Notes under the pieces: model-generated
The model's input: only the letters and a program-made list of their open reading frames with translations
Databases searched by the model: none
What the model was told of the DNA's origin: nothing
Part shown: positions 44,948-53,393 of the stretch, piece after piece
How the letters are laid out: each line of letters starts with the position of its first letter
Numbering within the stretch: position 1 is the stretch's first letter
Program-made: the position numbers and the translations under genes
Source: Roseomonas sp.
Lineage (GTDB): Bacteria > Pseudomonadota > Alphaproteobacteria > Acetobacterales > Acetobacteraceae
Length of the DNA: 64,000 bases
Assembly: GCA_031180725.1 (NCBI GenBank)
Contig: JAPSLO010000006.1
Location: forward strand, 1-64,000
Direction: 5' to 3'

Positions 44948-46243
44948 ATGACCAAGCCTCTTGCGGTGGGTGTCGCCGGTCTCGGGACCGTCGGCGCCGG
45001 CGTGCTGACCTTGCTGCGCGACAATGCCGAGACGGTTGCCGCGCGTGCCGGCCGGCCCATCGCCGTCACCGCCGTCTCCTCCCGCGACCGCACCAAGGAT
45101 CGTGGCGTTGCCCTTTCCGGCTTGCGCTGGTACGAGGATGCGACGGCACTGGCCAACGACCCGAATGTGGATGTGGTCGTGGAGACCATCGGCGGTACGC
45201 AGGGCGCGGCGGCTGACCTGGTGCGCGCCGCCCTCTCTGCCGGCAAGCCGGTGGTCACCGCCAACAAGGCACTGCTGGCCGTGCATGGGGCGGAGATCGC
45301 GCAGCTCGCCGAGCAGAAGGGCGTGCCCCTGATGTTCGAGGCCACGGTGGCCGGCGGCATCCCCGCCATCAAGGCGCTGCGCGAGGGCCTGGCCGCCAAC
45401 GACATCCAGCGCGTGCTGGGCATCCTGAACGGGACCTGCAACTACATCCTGACCCAGATGCGCGAGCGCGGCCGCGAATTCGCGGAAGCGCTCAGCGAGG
45501 CGCAGAAGCTGGGCTACGCCGAGGCCGATCCCACCTTCGACGTGGATGGCATCGACGCGGCCCACAAGCTGGCCATTCTGGCCGCGCTGGCCTTCGGCCG
45601 CCCGGTGGATTTCGGTGCGGTGCATGTGGAAGGCATCCGCAGCGTCTCCGCGCTCGACATCGCACTGGCGGGCGAACTCGGCTACCGCATCAAGCTGCTG
45701 GGCATCGCGCGCCGCACCGAACATGGCATTGAGACGCGGGTGCATCCCTGCATGGTGCCCGTAGCGCACCCGATCGCGCGGGTGGACGGCGTGTTCAACG
45801 CGGTCGTGGCGGAAGGCGACTTCGTCGGCCGCGTGGTGCTGGAAGGCCGCGGCGCCGGCGCCGGCCCCACCGCCAGCGCGGTGGTCGCGGACCTGATCGA
45901 CATTGGGCGCGGGCGCCGCACGCCGGTCTGGGGTGTCTCCAATGGTGCGCTTTCCACCCTGCCGGCCATCCCGATGGAACGCCGCCTCGGCGCCTATTAC
46001 CTGCGCCTGATGGTGCTGGACCGCCCGGGCGTGATCGCGGATGTCACCGCCGCCCTGCGCGACCACCAGATCAGCCTGGAATCCATGCTCCAGCGCGGCC
46101 GCGCGCCGGGCGAGGCGGTGCCGGTTGTGGTCACCACCCATGACTGCGAGGAATCTCAGATGCGTGCCGCCCTGACCCGCATCCAGGCGCTGGAGACAGT
46201 GGTGGAGAAGCCCGCGCTGATCCGGATCGAGAACCTGCAGTAA
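44948..46243 (+). CDS. hom: Homoserine dehydrogenase
   Basis: 431 residues. NAD(P)-binding start VGVAGLGTVGAGVLTLLRDN, catalytic domain with VTANKALLAVHGAEI, FEATVAGGIPAIKALREGL and GILNGTCNYILTQM, and a C-terminal ACT domain from about residue 345 (YLRLMVLDRPGVIADVTAAL). It reduces aspartate semialdehyde to homoserine; the ACT domain gives feedback control, usually by threonine. CAGGAGTG precedes a false ATG; the true start is 44948. Confidence 0.96.
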   Translation: MTKPLAVGVAGLGTVGAGVLTLLRDNAETVAARAGRPIAVTAVSSRDRTKDRGVALSGLRWYEDATALANDPNVDVVVETIGGTQGAAADLVRAALSAGKPVVTANKALLAVHGAEIAQLAEQKGVPLMFEATVAGGIPAIKALREGLAANDIQRVLGILNGTCNYILTQMRERGREFAEALSEAQKLGYAEADPTFDVDGIDAAHKLAILAALAFGRPVDFGAVHVEGIRSVSALDIALAGELGYRIKLLGIARRTEHGIETRVHPCMVPVAHPIARVDGVFNAVVAEGDFVGRVVLEGRGAGAGPTASAVVADLIDIGRGRRTPVWGVSNGALSTLPAIPMERRLGAYYLRLMVLDRPGVIADVTAALRDHQISLESMLQRGRAPGEAVPVVVTTHDCEESQMRAALTRIQALETVVEKPALIRIENLQ

Positions 46244-46347
46244 CTTTGTTGCGGGCCTGGCGCATGGCCCGTGCCGGCGCGGCGGCGTGACCTGTTGCCG
46301 CCCCGGCGCGCTGCTATAAGTCGGGCTGACCGCGTGGAGGAACCCCC

Positions 46348-47346
46348 ATGGCTGAATCCCAGGTGCATGTCGACCGCAACCTGGCCCTTGAACTTGTCCG
46401 CGTGACGGAGGCCGCCGCGCTGGCCGCCAGCCGCTGGATGGGCCGGGGGGACAAGAACGCCGCGGACGGCGCCGCGGTGGAAGCCATGCGCAAGGCCTTC
46501 GACACGGTGGCCATATCCGGCACCGTGGTGATCGGCGAGGGCGAGATGGACGAGGCGCCGATGCTCTATATCGGCGAGAAGGTCGGCCTCTATGCCAAGG
46601 CCGGCGGCGGGCCAGAGGTGGACATCGCGGTGGACCCGCTGGAGGGCACCACCATCACCGCCAAGGGCGGGCCGAATGCCATGGCTGTGGTGGCGCTGGC
46701 GCAGAAGGGCGGCTTCCTGCACGCCCCCGACATCTACATGGAGAAGCTGGCTGTCGGCCCTGGCCTGCCGCCCGGCGTCGTCAGCCTGGAAGCGGGCGTG
46801 GAGGAGAACCTGCGCGAACTCGCCAAGGCGAAGAAGTGCGACATCTCCGACCTGGTCGTCTGCCTTCTGGACCGCGACCGCCACAAGGAAATTATCAAGC
46901 GCTGTCGCGCCGCCGGCGCGCGCATCATGATGATCCCCGATGGCGACGTCTCCGGCGTGGTCGCCGTTTCGCAGCCCGAAACGGGCGTGGACATCTACAT
47001 GGGTTCGGGCGGCGCGCCGGAAGGCGTGCTGGCGGCGGCCGCGCTGCGCTGCATCGGCGGCCAGATGCAGGGCAAGCTGCTGTTCGAGAACGACGAACAG
47101 ATCTCCCGCGCGCGGGAGATGGGCGTCACCGACCCCAACCGCATCTACGGGCTGGAGGACATGGCCTCCGGCGAGGTGATGTTCGCCGCCACCGGCGTCA
47201 CCACCGGCCCGATGCTGCAGGGCGTGCGCCGCAGCGCAGGCTTCGCGATCACCCATTCCATCGTCATGCGCTCCAAGTCCGGCACGGTGCGCTACGTGGA
47301 GGGCCACCACAATTTCGCGCTGAAGCCCGCGGCCTTCATCGCGTGA
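46348..47346 (+). CDS. glpX: Fructose-1,6-bisphosphatase, class II
   Basis: 332 residues. The GlpX motifs VIGEGEMDEAPMLYIG, DIAVDPLEGTTITAKGG and YMGSGGAPEGVLAAAALRC are intact, with the metal-binding Asp and Glu. It dephosphorylates fructose-1,6-bisphosphate in gluconeogenesis. GAGG precedes the ATG. Its stop overlaps the recJ start in TGATG, so the two are coupled. The order hom-glpX-recJ is a recurring alphaproteobacterial block. Confidence 0.96.
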   Translation: MAESQVHVDRNLALELVRVTEAAALAASRWMGRGDKNAADGAAVEAMRKAFDTVAISGTVVIGEGEMDEAPMLYIGEKVGLYAKAGGGPEVDIAVDPLEGTTITAKGGPNAMAVVALAQKGGFLHAPDIYMEKLAVGPGLPPGVVSLEAGVEENLRELAKAKKCDISDLVVCLLDRDRHKEIIKRCRAAGARIMMIPDGDVSGVVAVSQPETGVDIYMGSGGAPEGVLAAAALRCIGGQMQGKLLFENDEQISRAREMGVTDPNRIYGLEDMASGEVMFAATGVTTGPMLQGVRRSAGFAITHSIVMRSKSGTVRYVEGHHNFALKPAAFIA

Positions 47347-49133
47347 TGGACGGCGGCCGGGACATGCTGGCAGAGGCCCCGGTCCTCGGGGTTGCCCGCT
47401 CCGTCACCGGCCGTCGCTGGATCTGGCGGCTGGGGGAGGCCCGCACGGGCCTTGGCATCGCCCAGCGCCTGAACCTGCCGGAGATCGTCGGCCGCCTGCT
47501 GGCGGCCCGCGGCGTTGGGCCGGAAGATGCCCAGCACTTCCTGGAACCCACGCTGCGCGCCCTGCTGCCCGATCCGTCCTGCCTGCGCGACATGGATGCG
47601 GCCGCATCCCGCCTGGCCGATGCCGCGCAGCGCGGCGAAAGCGTCGCCGTCTTTGGCGATTACGATGTGGACGGCGCCTGTTCCGGCGCGCTGATGGTGC
47701 GCGTGCTGCGGGAATGGGGCTGCCGAGTCACGCATTACGTCCCGGACCGCATCGAGGAAGGCTACGGCCCCAACCCGAAGGCCATCTCGGCCCTGTGCGA
47801 GCGTGGCGCGACGCTGATCGTCACCGTGGATTGCGGCATCGCCGCGGCCGAGGCGCTGGCTGTCGCACACAACCGCGCCGATGTGGTGATCCTGGACCAC
47901 CACAAGGCGGAAGGCCCCGTGCCGCGCGTGCGCGCGGCGGTAAATCCGAACCGGCTGGATTGCGACAGCGGCCTGAAAACGCTTTGCGCGGCCGGCGTCG
48001 CCTTCCTGGCGGCGGTCGCCACGCAGCGGGAACTGCGCCGCCGCGGCTTCTTCGCCGCGCGACCGGAACCCGATCTGCGTTGCTTCCTGGATCTCGTCGC
48101 CCTGGCCACGGTCTGCGACGTGATGCCGCTGACCGGGCTGAACCGCGCGCTGGTGGCGCAGGGGCTGAAGGTGATGGCCCGCCGCGACCGCGCCGGCATT
48201 GCCGCCCTGCTGGAAGTGGCGCAGGCGAAGGATGCACCCACCGCGCATACTCTGGGCTATCTGCTGGGCCCGCGCATCAACGCTTCCGGACGCATTGCGG
48301 AAGCCGATCTGGGCCTGCGCCTGCTGGCGGAGGACGACCTGCTGGAAGCGCGCCTGATCGCGCAGCGCCTGGATGAGGTGAACCGCCGCCGGCAGGAGGT
48401 GGAAGGCGAGGTGCTCTCCGCCGCCATGGCCGCGGCCGAGAAACAGGCGGAGCGCGGCCATGCGGTGATCCTCGTCACCGGGGAGGGATGGCATCCCGGC
48501 GTGGTCGGCATCGTCGCCGGCCGCATCAAGGAGAAGTTCAATCGCCCCGCCTGTGTCGCCGGCTTGGCGGGCGGCCTGGCCAAGGGCAGCGGGCGGTCCG
48601 TGCCGGGGGTGGATCTCGGTTCCGCGATCATCGCCGCACGCCAATCCGGGCTGCTGGAAACGGGCGGTGGCCATGCCATGGCGGCCGGCTTCTCCTTCCA
48701 GGCCGTGCGGGTGGCAGAGGTGCATGCCTGGCTGGATGAGCGCCTGTCCCATGCCGCCGCCATGCCTTCGGCCGCCGACCTGGCAGTGGAGGGCACGCTG
48801 GGCGTTGCGGCCGCGACAGTCGCCATGGCGCAGGATGTCGCGCGGCTGGCGCCTTTCGGCCCTGGGAACGAGGAACCGGTTTTCGTGCTGAACCGCGCCC
48901 GCGCCGTGCGCGCGGACCGCGTGGGGAAGGAAGGCAACACGGTGCGCGCCTTCCTGGAGGGCGAGGGCACCGGTGGCCGGCTCAAGGCGATCTGCTTTCG
49001 CGCGAAGGAAGGCCCGCTGGCCGAGGCGCTGCTGGGCCGTGGCGTGCTGCACCTGGCGGGACACCTGCGGGCGGAAAGCTGGAACGACAGTGTCAGCGCC
49101 TGCTTCCACGTGGTGGACGCGGCGGTGGTGTGA
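47346..49133 (+). CDS. recJ: Single-stranded-DNA-specific exonuclease RecJ
   Basis: 595 residues from ATG 47346. The DHH catalytic core is complete: VAVFGDYDVDGACSGALMV, VTVDCGIAAAEAL, VILDHHKAEG and the DHHA1 end GGGHAMAAGFSF. It degrades single-stranded DNA 5' to 3' in recombination and base-excision repair. Coupled to glpX by a one-base overlap. A weak hairpin with a TTTT follows at 49140-49167. Confidence 0.96.
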   Translation: MDGGRDMLAEAPVLGVARSVTGRRWIWRLGEARTGLGIAQRLNLPEIVGRLLAARGVGPEDAQHFLEPTLRALLPDPSCLRDMDAAASRLADAAQRGESVAVFGDYDVDGACSGALMVRVLREWGCRVTHYVPDRIEEGYGPNPKAISALCERGATLIVTVDCGIAAAEALAVAHNRADVVILDHHKAEGPVPRVRAAVNPNRLDCDSGLKTLCAAGVAFLAAVATQRELRRRGFFAARPEPDLRCFLDLVALATVCDVMPLTGLNRALVAQGLKVMARRDRAGIAALLEVAQAKDAPTAHTLGYLLGPRINASGRIAEADLGLRLLAEDDLLEARLIAQRLDEVNRRRQEVEGEVLSAAMAAAEKQAERGHAVILVTGEGWHPGVVGIVAGRIKEKFNRPACVAGLAGGLAKGSGRSVPGVDLGSAIIAARQSGLLETGGGHAMAAGFSFQAVRVAEVHAWLDERLSHAAAMPSAADLAVEGTLGVAAATVAMAQDVARLAPFGPGNEEPVFVLNRARAVRADRVGKEGNTVRAFLEGEGTGGRLKAICFRAKEGPLAEALLGRGVLHLAGHLRAESWNDSVSACFHVVDAAVV

Positions 49134-49139
49134 ACCAGG

Positions 49140-49167
49140 GAGGGCTCGGCCCTCGGACATCCCTTTT
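49140..49167 (+). terminator. Weak terminator after recJ
   Basis: Stem GAGGGC/GCCCTC (loop TCG), then GGACATCCCTTTT. Short stem and an interrupted T-run. Confidence 0.35.
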
Positions 49168-49427
49168 GCCGAACCGGATGGCATGGGGGAGGCCGCACCT
49201 CGCCGCGCCCCAGCACTCCCGGGCAGGGTGGCGCCTCAGCCGGAGCATGGTCCCGAGCTCGCCGATCAGCTCGATCCCGGAGGGCCAGCCATTACCGCCC
49301 GGCAGCGTGATCATCACCCTTGAGACCAGGGCTTTCCCCTCCTTGCCCGGCTGGGACAGACATTAGTCATTGAGCGCGCCGCCCCAGTGGACGGGCCAGG
49401 CAGGCAGGCTTTCGCGGGTCGGCTCAG

Positions 49428-49568
49428 TCAGCTCAAGTCGCGGGGCCGCCGCTCGCGCTGAAGATGCGGGCGGATGGCCTAAAGCTGCTTGGGCCTGAGG
49501 GGCGGCTTGGGACTAATGGGGCGTCCCTTGTTCCACGGCACGACAGGCCGCGCATGTGGGAGTGGGAT
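49428..49568 (-). pseudogene. Relic of a tyrosine recombinase/integrase N-terminus
   Basis: On the minus strand the frame reads VPWNKGRPISPKPPLRPK followed by QL, a TAG at 49479-49481, and AIRPHLQRERRPRDLS then TGA. This is the N-terminal signature of a widespread short site-specific integrase family (VPWNKGRLIGxKPPLKPKxVWAIRxRLQLxxRxRDLAL), with the Trp codon of VWAIR turned into the TAG stop and the protein cut after RDL. The rest of the recombinase, including the catalytic Arg-His-Arg-Tyr part, is gone. A remnant of insertion next to the repair genes. Confidence 0.75.
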
Positions 49569-49701
49569 ATTTGACTTCTTACGTTGCACAGCACCTCTCC
49601 TGAGACGTGAGATTGCGGCGCAGGGTGAATGACGTCGGGCTGCAGAGATATGGCCGCAAGCGGTCGGATGGGGTGTTGCGCTGCCACGGCGGGAGCGATC
49701 G

Positions 49702-50604
49702 GTGGCTGACGAGACGGTGGAGTTCAGCGTGGCGCAGCGGGACGCCGCCGACGGCGCGCCGGGAGCCACGGCTGCCTTCCCGTATGACCGCACGACCGTG
49801 GAGCGCTTTCGTGAGGCATTTCCGCGGGCACGGTGGCGCGACGACCTGGGTGCCTGGTTCGTGCCGGGTACGCGCGCCGAACGACGCCTGAAATCGTGGA
49901 TGAGCCGTGAGTGGTCGGGCGTGCTGGCCTATGCCGATGAGCGCGGCCGCGACGCCTTTGCCTTCGAGCCGATCACGAGCCCTTACCTCGAGGTTGCTGA
50001 CGGCTTCGTGGTCCGGACGCCGTACTCCCGGACCGTCATTGCTGAGCTGCGGGAGGTGCCCTGGGCCCGGTGGGACCCGGCGCTGAAGGCCTGGCGCGTG
50101 CCGTTCCGGTCGTTTGAGGAGCTACGTAGGCGCTGGCCCGCCATCGAGGGCGCCGCCCGCTTGGCCGAGCCGGAGGAGAGGCGCAAGCGCGCGGAGGGCC
50201 GCAAGGCTTCTCCTGAGCACGGGGAAAGGCGAGCCGAGGCTGCGGAGCGTCGCAGGCGACGGTATCCCGTGCCGGAGGATGCACCGCCGCCACTCGACCG
50301 CGTACTGATGACCCATGTGGGATGCGTGGTGTTCGAGGCGGTCACCGGTGAGCTTGTCGAGCCGGTGATCGCCGGCCGCTTCTACCCCGGCGTCACCGCG
50401 GGAGCCGCCGCGCTGATCTGGGCGGCTTGGCGCAGGCCGGGCCATGCCGAGCTGATTGGGGCTTGGCCTGCCCGGACCCCGCCTGGCCAGTCCGACTTGG
50501 CGCGCGGCTGGTGGCAGCCGACGATCGAGGTGCTGCGGGAGGAGCGTCGCAGGGCGGCATCTCTGGAGCGTGCCCGGGCGACGCGCCGGTCCAAAGTCCG
50601 GTAG
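49702..50604 (+). CDS. Protein with two HARP-like repeats
   Basis: 300 residues from GTG 49702 with GGGAG upstream. Two repeats of about 40 residues share the pattern FPYDRTTVERFREAFPRARW...LGAWFVPG and TPYSRTVIAELREVPWARWD...LKAWRVPF. This resembles the HARP/RPA-binding-like motif of SMARCAL1-type annealing helicases (IIxxFKxIPGRRYDxxTKxWxFP), used on forked or single-stranded DNA. A charged Arg/Glu-rich linker (residues about 155-195) separates them from an unknown C-terminal part containing FEAVTGELVEPVIAGRFYPG. No helicase domain is fused. Followed by the DHH and UvsE genes after 241 bases, so a DNA-repair accessory role is likely. Confidence 0.7.
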   Translation: MADETVEFSVAQRDAADGAPGATAAFPYDRTTVERFREAFPRARWRDDLGAWFVPGTRAERRLKSWMSREWSGVLAYADERGRDAFAFEPITSPYLEVADGFVVRTPYSRTVIAELREVPWARWDPALKAWRVPFRSFEELRRRWPAIEGAARLAEPEERRKRAEGRKASPEHGERRAEAAERRRRRYPVPEDAPPPLDRVLMTHVGCVVFEAVTGELVEPVIAGRFYPGVTAGAAALIWAAWRRPGHAELIGAWPARTPPGQSDLARGWWQPTIEVLREERRRAASLERARATRRSKVR

Positions 50605-50845
50605 GTGATCGTAATCTGGACAGCAGCAGTCGCGTTCCAGCCGTTGCGGTCTTGGGTTGGCCGAAAGCTGAATGGCTGCTTTCGGGTCGCGAGCCCGGGA
50701 ATGCTGACTTCCGTTCAGCTCACCATTGGGCCGGAATCCCCGGATCGATCCTGCCTGCAGGGCTGAAACCCGCCAGAGCCCTTGCTCTTCTTGTAGCTCA
50801 TGCGCCGGTGAAAACGGCCGGGCGCTGCGGAGGGCTGGCCGGTCC

Positions 50846-51934
50846 ATGTCGGACACAAGCATTGAGGGCACCCGCCCGACTGAGGCCTGGGTGGCCGCTC
50901 GCAGGAGGGAATTCCGCGACGCCTTGGCAGCCTTCAACCTCGCGCTGCCGGTTCTGATCCTCGGCCACCACGATGCGGACGGGCTCTCCTCCACGGCGAT
51001 CCTGTCCCGCGCGCTCGAGCGTAGCGGGCGGCGCACCGAAATCCGGCTGCTCGGCCGCGGTGAGAACGTTTGGTCCCCGGAGATGGCGTTGGAACTGCGT
51101 GCCCGGGATATGGGCGGACTGATCGCGGCCGATCTCGGCACCCGCGCGGAGCCGCCGCTTCCCGGCATGGCCACAGTGATCGTGGACCACCACGTCCCCT
51201 CGGGCATTCCACAAGGGGTGCTGCTGGTCAGCGGCCACGGCCTGCAGCCGACTCCGACCACCTCCCTCCTGGCCTGGTGGTGCGCCGGTGCAGTGGCGGA
51301 GGTCGAGGACCTCCTCTGGCTCGCAGCGCTCGGCATCATCGGTGACATGGGGGAGGCGTCGGGTTTTCTCGAACTCGCTGCGGCGCGCGAGCGCTGGGGC
51401 ATCGCCGCGCTGCGCAATGCCGTTTCCCTCCTCAATGCACCGCGGCGGGCCAGCGCCGGCGATGCCGGTCCGGCGCTCGCGCTGCTCCTGAAAGCGGACG
51501 GACCCAAGGCAGTGTTGTCGGGCGAGTATCCCGAAACCGCATTGCTACAGGCCGCCAAGGTCGAGGTGCAGAAGGCGCTGGCTGAGGGCCGCCGCGTTGC
51601 CCCGCGCATCCGCGGCGAAGTGGCCCTGATCCCCCTGCACACCCCCTGTCAGATCCACCCGCTGATCGCGCAGCAGTGGAAGGGGCGGCTGAAGGATAAA
51701 ATCGTGATCGCCGCCAATACCGGCTACCGCCCGGGCTGGGTGCATTTCGCCGCGCGCTCTGGACAAGGCACCGACCTGATCGACTTTCTTCACCGCCACC
51801 GCCCAGAGGGCGCCGACTCCGTCAATTACGGCAACGGCCATGCCCAGGCCTCAGGCGGCGCGCTGCCGCCACCGGCCTGGAACCGCTTCGTGGCGGAGCT
51901 TGGCTTCGGTGCCGATATGCAGGTGCCGGAATGA
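50846..51934 (+). CDS. DHH-family phosphoesterase (RecJ-like nuclease/phosphodiesterase)
   Basis: 362 residues from ATG 50846 (GGAGG 13 bases upstream). The DHH motifs are in order: LILGHHDADGLSSTA (residues 38-52), ADLGTR with the metal Asp near 96, VIVDHHVP at 112-119, and the DHHA1-like C-terminus YGNGHAQASGGALP. It lacks the OB/extra domains of full RecJ (595 residues here), so a shorter exonuclease or oligonucleotide phosphodiesterase is likely. Its stop overlaps the uvsE start by four bases (ATGA), so the two proteins are made together. Confidence 0.88.
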   Translation: MSDTSIEGTRPTEAWVAARRREFRDALAAFNLALPVLILGHHDADGLSSTAILSRALERSGRRTEIRLLGRGENVWSPEMALELRARDMGGLIAADLGTRAEPPLPGMATVIVDHHVPSGIPQGVLLVSGHGLQPTPTTSLLAWWCAGAVAEVEDLLWLAALGIIGDMGEASGFLELAAARERWGIAALRNAVSLLNAPRRASAGDAGPALALLLKADGPKAVLSGEYPETALLQAAKVEVQKALAEGRRVAPRIRGEVALIPLHTPCQIHPLIAQQWKGRLKDKIVIAANTGYRPGWVHFAARSGQGTDLIDFLHRHRPEGADSVNYGNGHAQASGGALPPPAWNRFVAELGFGADMQVPE

Positions 51935-53031
51935 GCCTGCGCCGTGGACAGTCCTCGTCGGTCGCCACGCCGGAGCCACTTCGGCTGGGTGTTCCGGTGA
52001 AGCTGATGGGTGCCCCGGACATCAAGAGCAACGACACCCGGCGCTGGCAGCAGAACCCTCATCTGAAGGTCTCGCTGGAATATCTAGACCGGGCTCTGGA
52101 TTATCTGGACCGCCATGACATCCGCATGTACCGGCTGTCTTCCGACCTGGCGCCCTACGCGACCCATCCGGACATGGCCCAGTTTCATTCAATGGTGCGC
52201 GACAGCGATGCCGAGCTGCGGGCCCTCGGCGCAAAGGCGAAGGCACTCGGCATCCGGCTGAGCTTCCATCCCTCCCAGTTCGTGGTGCTGAACAGTCCCG
52301 ACGCGACGCTGGTGGACAAGAGCATCTGGGACCTGAGCTCCCAGGCGGAAATGCTGGATCGCATGGAACTCGGCCCCGAGGCCGTCATGGTGATTCATGT
52401 GGGCGGAACCTACGGCGACCGTACCGCCGCGAACGCGCGCTGGGTGGAGACCTGGAAGAACAAGCTGCCGGAGCATGTGCGGCGCCGCCTGGTGCTGGAG
52501 CACGATGATATCCGCTTCTCCGTTTCCGATATCCTGTGGATTCACGAGCAGACAGGTGTGCGACTGATCTTCGACCACCAGCACTTCTGGTGCTTGAACC
52601 CTGGTCGGCTCGACATGCGGGACGCGCTCGAGAGAGTGGTCCGGACCTGGCCGGATGGTCAGCGACCGAAGGTTCATTTCTCCTCCCCGCGCACGGAAAT
52701 GCGGGAGCTCAAGCGCAAGGAGAAAGGAACACGCAAGCTGAAGACGGTGCGGGTCGCGCCGGTGAACACTGGCCATGCGGATTTCTGCAATCCTTTTGAG
52801 TTCATCACCTTCATGCGGATTGCGGAGGGGCTCACCTTCGACGTGATGCTGGAAGCCAAGGTGAAGGATCTCGCGCTGATCCGCCTGCGCCCGGATTTGC
52901 TGCGCTACGGCCCGGATGTGGCGCAGCGCTTCGGGCTGGAGCCGGCCAAAGCGCCGGCCCTGGAAGCGGAAGAACAGCAATTCCTGGCGGAGGAAGAAGA
53001 GGACCAGGGTGAGGCCCAGGAAGAGAGTTAG
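51931..53031 (+). CDS. uvsE: UV DNA damage endonuclease UvsE/UVDE
   Basis: 366 residues. The TIM-barrel UVDE family is identified by WQQNPHLKVSLEYLDRALDY, MYRLSSDLAPYATHP, LSFHPSQFVVLNSPD, the metal-site segments MVIHVGGTYGDR, LVLEHDDIRFSVSDIL, VRLIFDHQHFWCLNPG and the C-terminal MLEAKVKDLALIRLRPDL. It nicks DNA directly 5' to UV photoproducts, abasic sites and other lesions. Its acidic C-terminal tail (EEQQFLAEEEEDQGE) is extra compared with the roughly 280-320 residue enzymes. It overlaps the DHH gene. Confidence 0.95.
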   Translation: MSLRRGQSSSVATPEPLRLGVPVKLMGAPDIKSNDTRRWQQNPHLKVSLEYLDRALDYLDRHDIRMYRLSSDLAPYATHPDMAQFHSMVRDSDAELRALGAKAKALGIRLSFHPSQFVVLNSPDATLVDKSIWDLSSQAEMLDRMELGPEAVMVIHVGGTYGDRTAANARWVETWKNKLPEHVRRRLVLEHDDIRFSVSDILWIHEQTGVRLIFDHQHFWCLNPGRLDMRDALERVVRTWPDGQRPKVHFSSPRTEMRELKRKEKGTRKLKTVRVAPVNTGHADFCNPFEFITFMRIAEGLTFDVMLEAKVKDLALIRLRPDLLRYGPDVAQRFGLEPAKAPALEAEEQQFLAEEEEDQGEAQEES

Positions 53032-53043
53032 GCACGCCGCAAA

Positions 53044-53063
53044 GCTGCCCGCGGTAGGGCAGC
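53044..53063 (+). terminator. Hairpin after uvsE
   Basis: GCTGCCC/GGGCAGC arms with loop GCGGTA, followed by CGTTTCC, 12 bases after the uvsE stop. Confidence 0.5.
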
Positions 53064-53348
53064 CGTTTCCTCCCTCAGGGTCGATCCGCTCGGTCGCGCG
53101 GACTCGCGCTGGCCGCTATCGCGCGCTGCACCTTGTCCGCCCCTCAAGCGTCTGCGCAAACAACTTGGGCGGCTGCGGCCGCAGCCGGCACCTCTTGCAA
53201 GGGTCAGTCATCGTGACGCCGTGCACGCTCTGCCCTCAATGCAAGTTGCGCGGCAGGGCGCAACGATCTGCGTGAAGCGCGCCCTGCCGAAGCTCACGAT
53301 TGCGGCCGACGGGCGCGCGCCCGTCTCGCACAATCCTCACGAAGCCCG

Positions 53349-53379
53349 CTGGGTGCGGCGCCGCAGCCACCGCACCCAG
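53349..53379 (-). terminator. Hairpin downstream of the amino-acid binding protein gene
   Basis: Perfect 10-base arms (CTGGGTGCGG/CCGCACCCAG) around an 11-base loop, 14 bases past the stop on the minus strand; no T-run. Confidence 0.5.
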
Positions 53380-53393
53380 CGCCATGCCGCGGA

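Larger units (their letters stand above)
49134..49701. other. Accessory region with a mobile-element scar
   Basis: No intact gene. The 3' half holds the integrase fragment at 49428-49568. I saw nothing definite in 49170-49427. Confidence 0.5.
53032..53393. other. Convergent intergenic region
   Basis: No gene. It contains the uvsE hairpin and, at 53349-53379, the hairpin of the convergent gene. Between them I saw nothing recognisable. Confidence 0.5.

Noticed and set aside
49093-49317. Minus-strand frame resembling a transposase start (MMITLPGGNG)
   Set aside because: The resemblance to IS66-type proteins is limited to a few residues and fades at once; not enough to call.
50605-50845. Gap before the DHH gene with a repeat-like antisense reading
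   Set aside because: It looks like sequences I have seen as intergenic repeats, but I could not confirm copies within this window.
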